From: Rutidosis leptorrhynchoides
Taxonomy: Eukaryota; Streptophyta; Magnoliopsida; Asterales; Asteraceae
Assembly (NCBI RefSeq): GCF_046630445.1
Contig: NC_092335.1
Location: 35,304,501-35,368,500, forward strand
Direction: 5' to 3'
Length of the DNA: 64,000 nucleotides
The translations under genes and the position numbers were made by a program. The notes below the pieces were generated by a model. That model was not told where the DNA came from. It saw only the letters and a program-made list of their open reading frames with translations, and did not search any database. Each line of letters starts with the position of its first letter. Within the stretch, counting starts at the first letter, position 1. Below, one piece after another: positions 23,339 through 37,090 of the stretch.

Positions 23339-25221
23339 TGTAACAGACTGAAACCCGGGCTAGTTGTAAGTGGACTATTTTGCCCTTAGGGTTTGTGCTT
23401 AGTCTTAAGTGATTTTATTTTAATTATTTTATTAGTGTTTTATTATAATTGTGTTGTGACCAGTTTGTGACAAGGGTCCCAGAACAGGTTTGTTTATTTA
23501 ATTTGGACTCCGTTAGGGCCGCCTAACGAGGTACGAAAGATATCAGATAACTGATAAATACCCGTGTGTTGCACAGTGTGGGAATTAACCCAATTATGTG
23601 ACTAGTGTGCTGTATTTTCTTCCCATTTCTAGAAAATTCACCAAAAATACCGTATCTTCATCCCTCCCACCTAACCAAACCCTAATTCCCCATTGTTGAT
23701 CTTGAGCTCGAATTGGTCTTGAAATCATGTTCTTTACACTCTACTGATTCTTTTAAGGTATGAATCATGAGCTTTCATGATCAATTTAGTGTTAAAATGG
23801 TGTTTTTAAGTGTATTTGTTCAAAAGCTTGATTTTGTGTCAAAATCCATGGATTTGATGTTGTTATGGTCAAAACTTTGTGGGTTTATAGTCTATAACAT
23901 GTAGTAATTGAGTTGTGGTAAGTTTTGATGTCAAAAACGAGCTCTAGATCGAGTTTTGGTGAATTTAGCTTGAAGTCCGTAGGTTGTGTTCAGAATCTGC
24001 AGATGATGAACACAGTCGGCCGACTGTCGGTCGACAGTCGACCGACTGGCGAGTGAACCGACCGACTGAGTTTGACTTTCGACCGATTGTGGATATACCA
24101 AATAAGTCGACCGATTGGGAAAGTCAGTCGACCGGTTGTGTCAACAGTCGACCGACTGTCTACGTCAGTCGACCGATTGAGGAGACAGTCGACCGACTGT
24201 GTGTCCAGGGCAAAATGTTTTACCAAAGTGCCTTTTTCTAGCCGTTATGCTGCCCGTTTATATTTTGGTGTTCAGGATTAAATTTTGAAAGTGCATAAGT
24301 GTTAAGCATGAAAATTTTAGCGGACGCATATTTTTTTACTAATTTGCTATAATTCGCTGTCAGTGTGTCTAATCTTAATGAGAACACTATTCTAACTTGG
24401 TTTTTGCTGTTCTCAGGAGATAAGGACAAGGAGGAAGCTCAGAAATAATAATTGAGCAGTTGCTGGTAATTAGTGAGTGGGTCTATCTACGGATAGAGTT
24501 TAAGTAGCATATCATGCTACTGTGGTTGACTCTTTTACCATGCATAGTGTAGAGATTGCCATGTTAGAATAATATAATATGCCTGATGTTGTATGTGAAT
24601 TATGTGTACACTGTGTGAATGACACCAGTCGGGCCTAGGGAGACTGGGGACTCGAGACCGTGCCTAGGAGAGGTCAGAGTCCGTATGAGGTCAACCGTGC
24701 CTAGGGGAGGTTGGGTCCATAGGCTACTGATTGTGGTGTATAGTGTGAACGATGCATCCCCTGCATCTGGATAACTATACTGTGAATTGAGTAGCAGGGA
24801 CTATCGGTAGACTCAGGCCCGATCAGCTGAGAGTCGTGTGCTCGTACAAGCCGCCGATCCTCGTATTGTCTTATTGTATGCTAGTTGGTAGTTAGCAAGT
24901 GTTGTTGTTAGTATATAGCTTGTGTGTGGCTTAAGCTATATCTGTTAGATAGATTCCATTCACTTAGCGGTGCGCTAATCCCCCACATGTTTCCCCCTTT
25001 GCAGGTTTAGGTACTGCTAGTCGTGATGGGTATGGATGCAGAAGACATGTTTGACAACCCTACTCTGATGTGGACTTTTGTTTAAATAATGTTTTGTTAT
25101 AACGAAACACCGTTGTGTAAACTTAAACGTAATTACACGGATTAATGTAATGACGTGACCTTTACTGTGTTTATTAATAAAGTCTTCCGCTGTGTTTAAA
25201 AAAAAAATGGCCGGTGTAACA
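23339..25221 (+). repeat. 3' LTR of gypsy fragment E4
   Basis: About 1.88 kb from TGTAACAGAC to GGTGTAACA. It contains a striking CGACCGACTG array (24012-24199), a GTGCCTAGGGGAGG repeat (about 24630-24715), a CCCTTTGCAGGTTTAGG segment (24986) and AATAAAGTCTTCCGCTGTG near the end (25177), which shares TCTTCCGCTGT with the other chromovirus LTRs. Confidence 0.8.
24012..24199. promoter_or_regulatory. Phased array of a GTCGACCGAYTG motif in the E4 LTR
   Basis: A 16-bp perfect palindrome ACAGTCGGCCGACTGT (24012-24027) is followed by eight direct copies of the 12-mer at 24037, 24057, 24078, 24106, 24127, 24147, 24168 and 24188. Gaps between starts are 20, 21, 28, 21, 20, 21 and 20 bp, about two helical turns except one. 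Confidence 0.8.
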
Positions 25222-25852
25222 AAATTCATTTACTCGATTAGTGATATCTAAAAATTCAATTTATCAATATTATAAACAAGTTGTTTAAATATTAATTGCA
25301 GATTCAAACGCAATTTCAATTAATATTAATCATAATTCAGTTGACCATAACTTTTAATCCGTTCATCGAAATCACGCGATTTCTAAATGAAAAGTTATTC
25401 ATTTTTCGATAGTTTTCTAACGACATGCATATCATATACTTTATATCAGTAGCATATGTATCAAGTTCGTGATTCATCATAAACTATTTAACGACAAAAT
25501 TAAAGCATACAAGCATGCATAAACATATATACTCGAGCACTAGACATGGATACACTATTAATATATAAAAGATAAGATATGAATGCTCACGTATCAATAT
25601 TGTGATTCAATATTGCAGGAAAGTACGTAGGCGCAACGGAAATGATAAATGTTAGGTTGACCTCACGAACAATACCCCCGAACAATACCCATATCTTCCA
25701 TAGCTATAACTCATATTCTCCTTAGCTCTATCCCGCTCAAAACTCGTTTTGAAAATAACCCGCTCATAACCTCGTCGTAATATTTTATGTAATAATAATA
25801 CTAATAATAATAATGCAACTTAATAATAATACTAAGATTAATAATAATAATC

Positions 25853-25926
<74 letters not shown>

Positions 25927-25995
25927 TTATATATATATTGAGAGAGTCGAGAGATAGATATGTGAGGAATGAATCAGAAACAGAAATCGAGCGAA

Positions 25996-26072
25996 TTTAT
26001 AGGACTTTCCCAGTTCAGGGCTGCCATGCGATCGCATGGCCTTCATGCCCATTTCCCATGCGATCGCATGGG
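25996..26072 (-). promoter_or_regulatory. Core promoter module of LTR M2: paired palindromes plus TATA box
   Basis: On the minus strand: palindrome 26057-26070 (18 bp when extended), palindrome 26025-26038 (18 bp when extended), centres 32 bp apart, then 23 bp and TATAAA at 25996-26001. Same geometry as M3 and Athila. Confidence 0.7.
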
Positions 26073-26517
26073 TTGGGTTTCCAGCTCACACTTGTTTTTG
26101 TTATTTAGTTTGTCGACATATTATTATAATTATATATAATTTATATTAATTAATTATATATTATATTATATTCTCGTGCATAGTTGATTTGTAATTTTTG
26201 TTCCGATGACTCGTACGTTATCACTCGACTTATGTCCCGGTTCGGGTTTTTCGAACGTTACGTCGTACGCTTTAATAACTTGTACTTTATGTTTCGTGTA
26301 TTGTACCTTTATCAATAACAAGACACAAATCAATGAAAAATTATCTCACTCGTAATGTAGCTTGTATGTTTGAGTGTTATGGTCATTTGCGTTTATAAAT
26401 TAACGTCTTAATATATAATAATATTATTTTAAATCAAAACGTTTTATATCTAAGTTAATATTATATTTTATAACATTTGTAAAATATACATATATTTTCA
26501 TTTTGAAATAGTGTTTT

Positions 26518-26611
26518 ACTGTAGCAAAATGATTTTTACTGTAGCAAATAGTGGTTTTCGAAAACACTGTAGCTTTTCGGGTACTGTAGCAATTCGAAAA
26601 TACTGTAGCAA
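26518..26611 (-). repeat. ACTGTAGC motif cluster in LTR M2
   Basis: Five copies starting at about 26518, 26538, 26565, 26583 and 26601, in U3 upstream of the palindrome module. Confidence 0.75.
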
Positions 26612-26807
26612 ATTAGTGTTTTACTTGTTCATCTTAAACGTTTTAGTTAACTTATCTAAATATCAATCGAATCAATAATCGAATGTTACTATCGTTTACT
26701 AAATAACTTGAAATTATATATATGTATATATCTTTATTTAATATACATAAATCAGTTTTTAAATACACATTGCAAGTTATTTATAATTAATTTTAATATT
26801 CCAAATT

Positions 26808-26811
<4 letters not shown>

Positions 26812-26878
<67 letters not shown>

Positions 26879-26885
26879 ATATATC
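26812..26885. repeat. AT microsatellite
   Basis: (TA)n run interrupted once by TTTATA. The short ORF across it is an artefact. Confidence 0.95.
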
Positions 26886-27860
26886 TATTTACAAATAGAT
26901 GTTCGTGAATCGTCTGTGACGACCCGGAAAATTTCGACTAATTTTAAACCAAACTCTCGATACGATTTAATATTTTTGACACGATAAGCAAAGTCTGTTA
27001 TCCCGAGTCTCAAAAATTTGGAACTGTTTCATATATTCAATTTAACCTTTGACTGTTCCCGATGATTCACGAATGACTATTTGTAAATAAATACATATAT
27101 ATTTAAAAATATAAATATATATATTAATTCGATATATAATTTGAAATATTATATTATTTAGTTATTAGAATTAATTTTGTAAAATAAAATAATATAAGAT
27201 ATAATAAAATTTATTATTAAAATAAATCTATATATAGATATAAAAGTTTATTGAATACATTTATTAATCAATTGTGATACTCAGTTGACGTATCGTTAGT
27301 GTTCATATAGATCTGATACGAAATTTTGAAGATTTAAAATGAAAGTTGAATCGTAAATTGATTACGAAGATTTTAGATTTGATAGAAATATTTTTATCTT
27401 TTAAGTATAAATTATAATACTCCGTACATATTACTTGGAACTAAAAATAAATATTAGACGCACCCTTTTGATCAGGTTTCAAACATTTAATGACCAAAAC
27501 AAATTAATATATTTAATTTAAAAATTGGGGATTTTTCGGAAGACTTTTAGACATTAACTGTTTAGCAATGGACCGCGATATAGCACTATCCGTTAAAACT
27601 GTCGGTAATATAATCCAAAACACCGATGGCTAAACTATTCGGTCACTGTGCTTAAATTGAATATGTTTCAATCATGTTTCAATCATTTGAATATATATTA
27701 ATTATATACATGCATACATATTATATATACATGCTTATATATTCAAGGCCTCATCACCTCCCTTTGCAAAAACATTTACCATCGACACAATCACCTTCCA
27801 TAATCACCTCGGTCACCCTCACTCCACGGTAACAGTTGTGAAACACCACAAACCCAAAAC

Positions 27861-27869
27861 TACTCTCTC

Positions 27870-27906
<37 letters not shown>
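27861..27906. repeat. CT microsatellite in the solo LTR
   Basis: (CT)n run with one interruption. Plant core promoters and leaders often carry such pyrimidine tracts, so it may mark the transcription start region; this is inference. Confidence 0.9.
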
Positions 27907-29103
27907 TTATCTTTATCTCTCTCGTTTTAATTCTAGTTTGAACAAGTGAACCCACTTCCACCTCCGGCTTTCATTACCGCCACCTGTCACCCCACTTTCT
28001 TCCACCTGCACCACCCATCGACCACCATCTATAAACCTGTTTCTGTTTCAGTTTGAGAACAACACCGTAAACTACCACTTAACTACTGTTGCAACCATCG
28101 AATCACACCACCAAGACATCATTACTGCTACAGTTATCGTTCCAGGTTGCTGTTACTCTCTTAAATTGATAGTGACGAGAACCAGACCCAAGCCAATCCT
28201 CCTGTGTACTACTCGATGTTTCTGTTTCTTGATTCAAATCGAAACCCATTTAAGAAGACGACGAACAGTAGCATGTTCAATAATGAAGATTGTTTATTGC
28301 TACCGCTGTAATACTTTCTATTTCTATTTCTGTTTCAACCTTCGAAAACCACCCAACCACCACTCGAAATCCAACTGTTTTGTATCTGTTTCTGTAGCCA
28401 TGAAACAACACTGTAGCAACTGTGATGTTGTTGTTGTTGCAGTCTTTCCATCAGACCCAACATCAATCGAAAACCATCACCAAATTACTTCTGTTTGTTC
28501 CCGTTTTGATGCAAAAACAAAAAAAAACAAAAAACCAAAACCAAACATCCTATTTATGCTACTACATCTTTTACTGTTTTTGCTGGATAATGAGATGATT
28601 ATGATACTTAAACGATAACGATAGTAGTCAATGTATGTTGATGGGCTGTTAAGCTAACGAAGGATGACGGATGATAAAGATAGATGATGAGATATGATGA
28701 TGATTAGATGATGTTTAATGATTAGGATGATGTTGTTATGATTATGAATTAATGATAATAATAATGAGTGATGTTAGATGATCATTTAATGATGATGTTA
28801 TTAGTGATTTATGATGTTATGATATAATAACGGATGATGATAATCGAGAAGAAGAAAGATACCGATTGAAGATGATGGAAGAAAGTGAGGAAGATGTTAC
28901 GTGATATCGATGAACGATTGATGATGATGATGAGTCTATGTTGATGATGACCGAAAGTAATTATGATTATGATTATGATAATAACTATGATTATGATGTT
29001 AATGGTGATATACGAGAATGATGTCGATGATAGATGATAGGAAGAAGATAATAAATGGTTTATTACAGTTTAAACGGGCGTATTATAACAAGAATCGAAG
29101 TAA

Positions 29104-29160
29104 TGGTTCATTGGTTTTGTGGGTGTTTGTCGAACGAGAGGTCGCGAGTTTGAACCTAGG
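29104..29160 (+). other. tRNA-like pol III boxes, copy 1, in the solo LTR
   Basis: TGGTTCATTGG resembles an A box and GAGTTTGAACC a B box, about 43 bp apart. It may be a SINE remnant in the LTR. No tRNA cloverleaf is evident. Confidence 0.35.
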
Positions 29161-29329
29161 ATGGTGCAGTTATTCATTTTTTTTATATAGCTGCACAAGT
29201 GGGTCAAGTCAGATTGGGCATGTTAATTGGGCCGAGATCTATTCCCTAGTTCTGTTGGGCCGAATGATAAAGAGTGATGGTTATACAAATATAAATTTGA
29301 GTTTAATCCGAAAAGCGAGGTCAGAGGAA

Positions 29330-29376
29330 TGGTTAAGGGTATTATCGGGCTAGCGGGACGTCACGGGTTCAAACCC
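29330..29376 (+). other. tRNA-like pol III boxes, copy 2, in the solo LTR
   Basis: TGGTTAAGGGT fits the A box and GGGTTCAAACCC is a perfect B box (GGTTCRANNCC). Reads like a tRNA-derived SINE head, followed by a T-rich run at 29389. Confidence 0.45.
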
Positions 29377-30673
29377 GGGCTTGAGCATTCTTTTATTTTT
29401 GAGGCTACTCCTTTGAGGTAGTTATTACTAATACTCTTATTATTATTATTTCATTATTATTATTATTGTTATCAATATTATTATTATTTATTATTGATTG
29501 TTATTAAGTAATTAGTATTATTACCAATATTAGAAATAAGATTATTAGTATTATTATTATAAATATTATTATTATCATTATAAAGAAATTACAACTTTTT
29601 AATTACTATTATTATAATTATTATCATTATTTTTAAAATGGGTATTATTACTATTATAACTACTGATATTATTATTATAAAGATATTACGACTTTGTATT
29701 TATTAGTATTAATTTAACCAAATAAATATTATTTACATAAAAATATATCTAATACATATAACCCAACTCTATCATTATTTTTATAATAAATAAGATATAT
29801 AAAATAAATATATGTAAGTTATTAATTGAATACATAAATCTTTTAAATAACAAGTATATCACTACTAATATATAAATTCGTTCGATTACGAGTATATGTG
29901 TTAATGTATATATAAATGATATAGGTTCGTGAATCCGAGGCCAACCTTGCATTGTTCAGTTCCGTCGTATGCATATTTTTACTACAAAATATCGTATAGT
30001 GAGTTTCATTTGCTCCATTTTTAAATGCTTTTGCAATATATATTTTTGGGACTGAGAATACATGCGCTTTTATAAATGTTTGACGAAATAGACACAAGTA
30101 ATTGAAACTACATTCTATGGTTGAATGACCGAAATCGAATATGTCCCTTTTAGTCTGGTAATCTAAAAATTAGGGAACAGACACCCTAATTGACGCGAAT
30201 CCTAAAAATAGATCTATCGGGACCAACGAGCCCCATCCAAAGTACCGGATGCTTTAGTACTTCGAATTTATCATGTCCGAAGGGAGTCCCGGAATGATGG
30301 GGATATTCTATATGCATCTTGTTAAGGTCGATTACCAGGTGTTCACCATATGAATGATTTTTATCTCTATGCAGTGCGAAATGCCTGATATGAGATGTAT
30401 ATTTATGAAAAATGAAAATGAAAATGAAAATCTTGTGGTCTATTAAAATATGGAAATGATTGATTACGATAAACCTATGAACTCACCAACCTTTTGGTTG
30501 ACACTTTAAAGTATGTTTATTCTCAGGTATGAAAGAAATCTTCCGCTGTGCATTTGCTCATTTTAGAGACATTACATTGGAGTCGTTCATGGCATATTTA
30601 AGTCAGTACCTCGCAATGGGACCATATGTTAAAGACTTCGTCCAGGTGGATTAGGACGGGTCTCTACATCGTC

Positions 30674-30811
30674 GGTTAATAGTGAAAGGTTAACTGAATA
30701 TATAACATTAGTTCAAAAATTTGTGAATCAATATTACAAACTTTGCTTATCTTGTCGAAATCATATAAAGATTAAGTTTTAAATTTGGTCGGAAATTTCC
30801 GGGTCGTCACA
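30674..30811 (-). repeat. Minus-strand LTR M2, part 3 (LTR 5' end)
   Basis: The reverse complement of 30811 begins TGTGACGACCCGG and runs parallel to the LARD2 LTR start (GACAAGATAAGCAAAG). It joins part 2 across the solo LTR at the TCGTC duplication. Confidence 0.85.
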
Positions 30812-30991
30812 GGCACGGTCAAGTAAACCCCCCTCCCCCTTTACCCCCCAAACGATATGGGAAAGGTGCCATGGGTGGATACTTCATGGCAAGGAAGAAA
30901 TTGTGTTTTTAATATGTAACCAACGAGGGTCGAAGTCCTGACCTCCCCTAAAGGAGGCAGGCCACCAACTGCTGGACCACACCACAACTTC
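30812..30991 (-). mobile_element. SINE, 5' half with tRNA-like head
   Basis: On the minus strand the head reads TGGTCCAGCAGTTGG (A-box-like) and, about 40 bp on, GGACTTCGACCCTCG (B-box-like), then a body with a C-rich/G-rich stretch down to 30812. The body would continue at 22181 on the other side of LTR M2. The right flank 30992-31006 matches 22024-22038. Confidence 0.55.
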
Positions 30992-31006
30992 TTTTTTCTT
31001 TTCTTT

Positions 31007-33128
<2,122 letters not shown>

Positions 33129-33194
33129 TGAAAGGACCCGTCCTAATCCATCTGGACGAATACATTACATTTGGTTACATCGCGAGGTACTTGA
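33129..33194 (-). repeat. Minus-strand LTR M1, part 1 (LTR 3' end)
   Basis: TGAAAGGACCCGTCC is the reverse of the LARD2-type LTR end (ACGGGTCCTTTCA). The piece runs to CTTGA (33190-33194), the target duplication of LARD1, and resumes after it at 43277. Confidence 0.85.
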
Positions 33195-36017
33195 TGTAAC
33201 GACCCGGATTTTTCCGACTACTTGATTATACTATTTACATGATTTAATAATTCTGACTCGATAAGCAATGAATTTTAATAAGTCTTGAACCTCCGGAAAG
33301 AGTTTTACACAAGCTTTTGGTCACCCTTTTATTCTGATGATTCACGAACGTCATAACTTGATTTAGTTGTTTAATTATTTAATTATTGTGTATATATATG
33401 GAATTATATATATTTAACTTGAAAATATGATAATTAACTATCTCATTAAGTATATTAACAAAGTGTTATATATATATTTTCATACTACTAATTTAAAGAG
33501 TTTTTGAACTATATATATTTTACTATTTAAACGACGTAATTAACTTATGTTAAAATGTATTTACATATAATGTATTACGAGTGTAAATACATCCTTACAA
33601 GTATTAAATACACTTTATAATATACCAATGCATATAAAGGATAGCTATACTCGTATTTTCATTCAATTTCCTCAAGAATTCTACTCGCATTCATACGGTA
33701 TTTTTACCCGTATTATACACAGCTTCTAGAAGTATTTACTATTGGTATATACCAATAGAAATATGCAATTATTTTTGTAATATGTCATCCATGACCTAAT
33801 CAATTTAATATGTCATTCATGACTTAATACATTTTAACTTATACTAGATATTTTCACTAAAAGCCAAATTTTCAAGTCTATAAATAAGCACCATTTCTAA
33901 CTCATTTTTACACATTCATTTTCCAAATTTTACTTCCAATTTTCACACACACTTGCAAGAACTCTCTCAAATTTTGTTCTACTACTTCTTTCCAGCAACT
34001 TTACATTCTAAACTTGAGGTAAAAACTCTACTTCAACTCTTGTTCAATTCATATGTTTATAGCTATCTATATAAGAGTTTATAAACTAGAACATAGTTTA
34101 GTTGATTCTAAAATTGTTTGAAGAACTAATCTAATCTTTCTAACTTAACTCTAATAACACTTATTTATATATTATGATGTTATGTTAAGTTAATATAAGA
34201 ACTTATAACTTGTACATATGAAGAACACCTTGAAACTTAACATATATCGTTTAATCTCCATTCGGTAAAAAGCGGGCTGTTTTGAGTTGGAAATTAAAAA
34301 CCTATCTTAGACTTTGAGTTCGAGGCATAGACTTTGGAAATATGTTAATATATGTAAATAAGACTTCCAGTATTTTTTTTCATGATTTTAGACAAAGTGG
34401 AAGTATTTTATCAAAAATCATATATTGGGTGGATGCCGGGATTTTTCCAAATCTGTCCACTGACACAAAAAGAGGGTAAAGCTCTAAAAATTACTACTTG
34501 GGATGAACTTTTCGAATTGGTTTTGTAAAATTTACTTCTTAATGAATCCATAGCATTTTGATTCACTTTAAACGGAGTTGTAATGAATATTTGGCGAGCA
34601 AAACAAAATCTGCTAAAATTAACGTTGTATGGACGAAATTTATATTATAAAAACTATATTAACCATATCCTTGTTAACTTTTCCTATATTCTATATATAT
34701 TTGGACATGTTATCATTAGTATAACAAAATATTATAATCTTAGTTAATTCCGAGATTGTATATATATATAATAATCTTGGTACATTCCATGACAATAAGT
34801 ATACAATACGTTTTGATAAATCCTAAGACAATAAGTATACAATAAGTTTTGATATATTCTAAGACAATACGTATACAATACGTTTCTGGGTTGATGCAAA
34901 GACAATACGTATACAATGCATCGTGGGATAATTCTAAGATTATATATATACCGATTGTTGGACTGTTGGACATTTCGGACTATTTTGGACTACTAACAAA
35001 GGACTACTAACATAAACAATGTTAAAAATTAATATATAAGTATTCTATGAACTTGTTTTATTTTATTCATATGTCGTATTATTATCTGAATAATTATTAT
35101 TGTTATAGGTTCGTGAATCCAAGGACGACGGCCATATTTTTAATAAGCTGAAAACTTATTATTAATATACTTTTACTACCGTGAGTATATAGTCCCATTT
35201 TTAAACTCTACAAATATTTTGGGATGAGAATACATGCATTTTATGTTTTACGCCATAGACACAAGTACTTAAAATATATTCTACGTTGAGTTGTACCACC
35301 TTGCATATCTTCCCTAATAGCTTGGTAACTAATATTTACATGTTGTAAGAACATGTAAGCGCGAATCCTATTGATAGATCTATCGAGTTTGACAACCCCA
35401 ATCGGGCTAGTCGCTCTAGTATCGTAAACGGTTTCATAATACTTCATTTTTACTACACTTGGTACAGTGTAGGGAGATTTCATAATAAAGGGAATATGCT
35501 ATATTTATGGTTAAGTATGGTTACCGAAGCGCTCAACAACTTATAGAATACTTTTATACACTTGCCAGTGTACATATATTTATAACTATGAAATCTTGTG
35601 GTCTATATTTATATCGATGCTAAACCTATATATCTCACCAACCTTTGTGTTGACTGTTTAAGCATGTTTATTCTCAGGTCCTTAAGAAAGTCTTCCGCTG
35701 TTGCATTATCTGAGCAAGTTGTGCATGGAGTCTCATGCTTTTGTTTAAATGAAGTGTTACATTCAATAAAACCTTTGTCATGTATTATATTCGATTGTTA
35801 TGTCATGTGTGTAGTATTTGGTAACCGATGTATCATGGGGATTATTTCTTAAATAATCGCCCACTTGTTTAAAACATGCATTATGTATAATAATGGTGTG
35901 CTTTTTATGAAACGAATGCAATATTTTTCTAAAACGTATCATATAGAGGTCAAATACCTCGCTATGGGACCAATGAGTAGCGTACTGCGTTTATAGTAAT
36001 ATGGACGAGTAGTTTCA
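33195..36017 (+). repeat. 5' LTR of LARD1
   Basis: TGTAACGACCCGG to GTAGTTTCA. A TATA box (TATAAATA) stands at 33879-33886. Upstream of it ATGTCAT.CATGAC.TAAT occurs twice (33782 and 33811). Downstream is a four-copy 36-bp repeat (34791-34923), then the shared R/U5 (TTCGTGAATC at 35110, the TTATTCTCAGGT segment at 35668-35679, CTTCCGCTG near 35692). Confidence 0.9.
34791..34923. repeat. 36-bp tandem repeat in the LARD1 5' LTR
   Basis: GACAATAAGTATACAAT-type units start at 34791, 34827, 34863 and 34901. The 3' LTR has the same array at 42044, 42080, 42116 and 42154. Each unit contains the GTATAC palindrome. Confidence 0.85.
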
Positions 36018-36018
36018 G

Positions 36019-36032
36019 TTGGCATCAGAGCG
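36019..36032 (+). other. Primer binding site of LARD1
   Basis: TTGGCATCAGAGCGG lies two bases after the LTR; it is the Met-tRNA site of LARD2 (TGGTATCAGAGCGG) with one T-to-C change. Confidence 0.8.
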
Positions 36033-36400
36033 GTGGTCTTAGCGAACCAGATTTTACGTTAGTGTGTCTAACTGATAGTTGTTAGGATGTATTAGTGGGT
36101 CTGGACTTCGACCTTAGCTGTATGTCAAAAGTTTTGCTTATCAATTTTTGTCGAAAATTACCTGCTTATCATCTTAAGTCTAGACGCATCTTACTGCATT
36201 CATTGCATTGATAGTGTATAGACAAATTCATATCTTTGCATATCTATTACAGTAAACTTTGTCTGACATCTTTCAAAAAATCCTCCGTAACTTATGGGAT
36301 TCTGGTATTATAAATGCATATGTAAATTATGTATTGAGGAATACCAAACTAGTCCTATAATTTATTTCATTTCAAAAACCTTTTCCCTACTCTGTACGAG

Positions 36401-36958
36401 ATGGATCCTTCAACTGGTTCAAGTTCATCGGATTCCGACAGCTATTCCGATATGGATATTCACCTGAGCTCCGAAAGCAGTGTAACCGGAATGGATCAAC
36501 CGATTAGCCATCATCTATTCAGGATGGATTGGGGATGGGTTCGTAGCCGACTCAGTCAATGGAGACGAGAAGAAGGCGATCCTTTCCACCCACCAAATTT
36601 CCCTTTCGGCGAATAACCTGAAGCACTTACCGGCGAACCAGTCCGAAACACCATTTTCACCCTCATTTCTAAAGTATCTCACCACGATTATATATTATCT
36701 AAACTTCTAGATCTTATTCATCCTCTCATTCTAACCGCCAATCATCCCGGTGTACTAGAAGAAGTCAACGAGCTTCGCGCTAGAGTGGTGGCTTTAGATA
36801 ATATGATGCAGAACTTACAAGCATCACAAGCCCCACAAGCACCAACTGCACCACCTGCATCCACACCAATGGTACCATTACCACCAACAACAACATCCGC
36901 ATCGCAAGCCCCAACATCACAATCTGTCCCACGAGCATCAACGTCATACGCCCTATAG
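36401..36958 (+). pseudogene. Pre-gag-type ORF of LARD1 with one internal stop
   Basis: The frame starting MDPSTGSSSSDSDSYSD runs to TAG at 36956-36958 with a single TAA at 36614-36616. LARD2 has GAA at that codon. Features: Ser/Asp-rich acidic N-terminus, a Trp/Arg-rich block (MDWGWVRSRLSQWRREEG), a helical middle ending in NELRARVVALDNM, a coiled-coil motif, then a Pro/Ala/Thr/Ser low-complexity tail. About three quarters of residues agree with the LARD2 ORF by eye. It occupies the place of the 14271 ORF (after the PBS, before gag) and shares its acidic start and ELRARV/ILRARV coiled coil. Function unknown. Confidence 0.7.
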
Positions 36959-37090
36959 ATATCAAGGAATACTAACAACATCAAACGATGAAGTATTGAT
37001 TCATAACTTCATCGGAGAAATATTCTACGGTGATTATGTAATCTCTAGAGTTTTAGAGATTATTTATTCTAATCATAACCGTAAATCAAG

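Larger units (their letters stand above)
25222..26918 (-). repeat. Minus-strand LTR M2, part 2
   Basis: Reverse of the U3 and early transcribed region, parallel to LTR M3 and to LARD2 45040-45360 (GTTGACCATAACTTTTAATCC near 25340). It includes an AAT microsatellite (25857-25925), the promoter module, the ACTGTAGC cluster and an AT microsatellite (26812-26885). It is interrupted at 26919 by a solo LTR, and resumes at 30674. Confidence 0.85.
26919..30668 (+). mobile_element. Solo LTR S1 of a chromovirus-type element, with target duplication
   Basis: About 3.75 kb, TGTGACGACCCGG at the start and GGTCTCTACA at the end. TCGTC occurs at 26914-26918 and again at 30669-30673, and the minus-strand LTR M2 continues on either side, so a whole element inserted and then collapsed by LTR recombination. 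R/U5 marks: TTCGTGAATC (29925), a TTATTCTCAGGT segment (30517-30528) and CTTCCGCTG (30540). Inside are a CT microsatellite (27861-27906), GATGATG-rich DNA (28680-29030) and ATT-rich DNA (29420-29700). An ORF at 28166-28618 has low complexity and no recognisable domain. Confidence 0.88.

Noticed and set aside
26708-26908. ORF rich in Ile/Tyr
   Set aside because: It reads through an AT microsatellite in LTR M2.
28166-28618. 150-residue ORF in the solo LTR
   Set aside because: Low-complexity composition, no domain, and located wholly in LTR sequence without support from another copy.
29330-29376. Functional tRNA gene
   Set aside because: Internal boxes fit, but no acceptor stem or cloverleaf can be drawn.
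22182-30811. M2 as a clean solo LTR with target duplication
   Set aside because: Left flank AACCT and right flank GGCAC do not match, so the duplication is lost or the LTR arose by recombination between elements.
35241-35852. Antisense 80-residue and sense 84-residue ORFs repeated at 42494-43105
   Set aside because: They recur only because the two LARD1 LTRs are copies. The LARD2 LTR and the minus-strand LTRs break the frames with indels.
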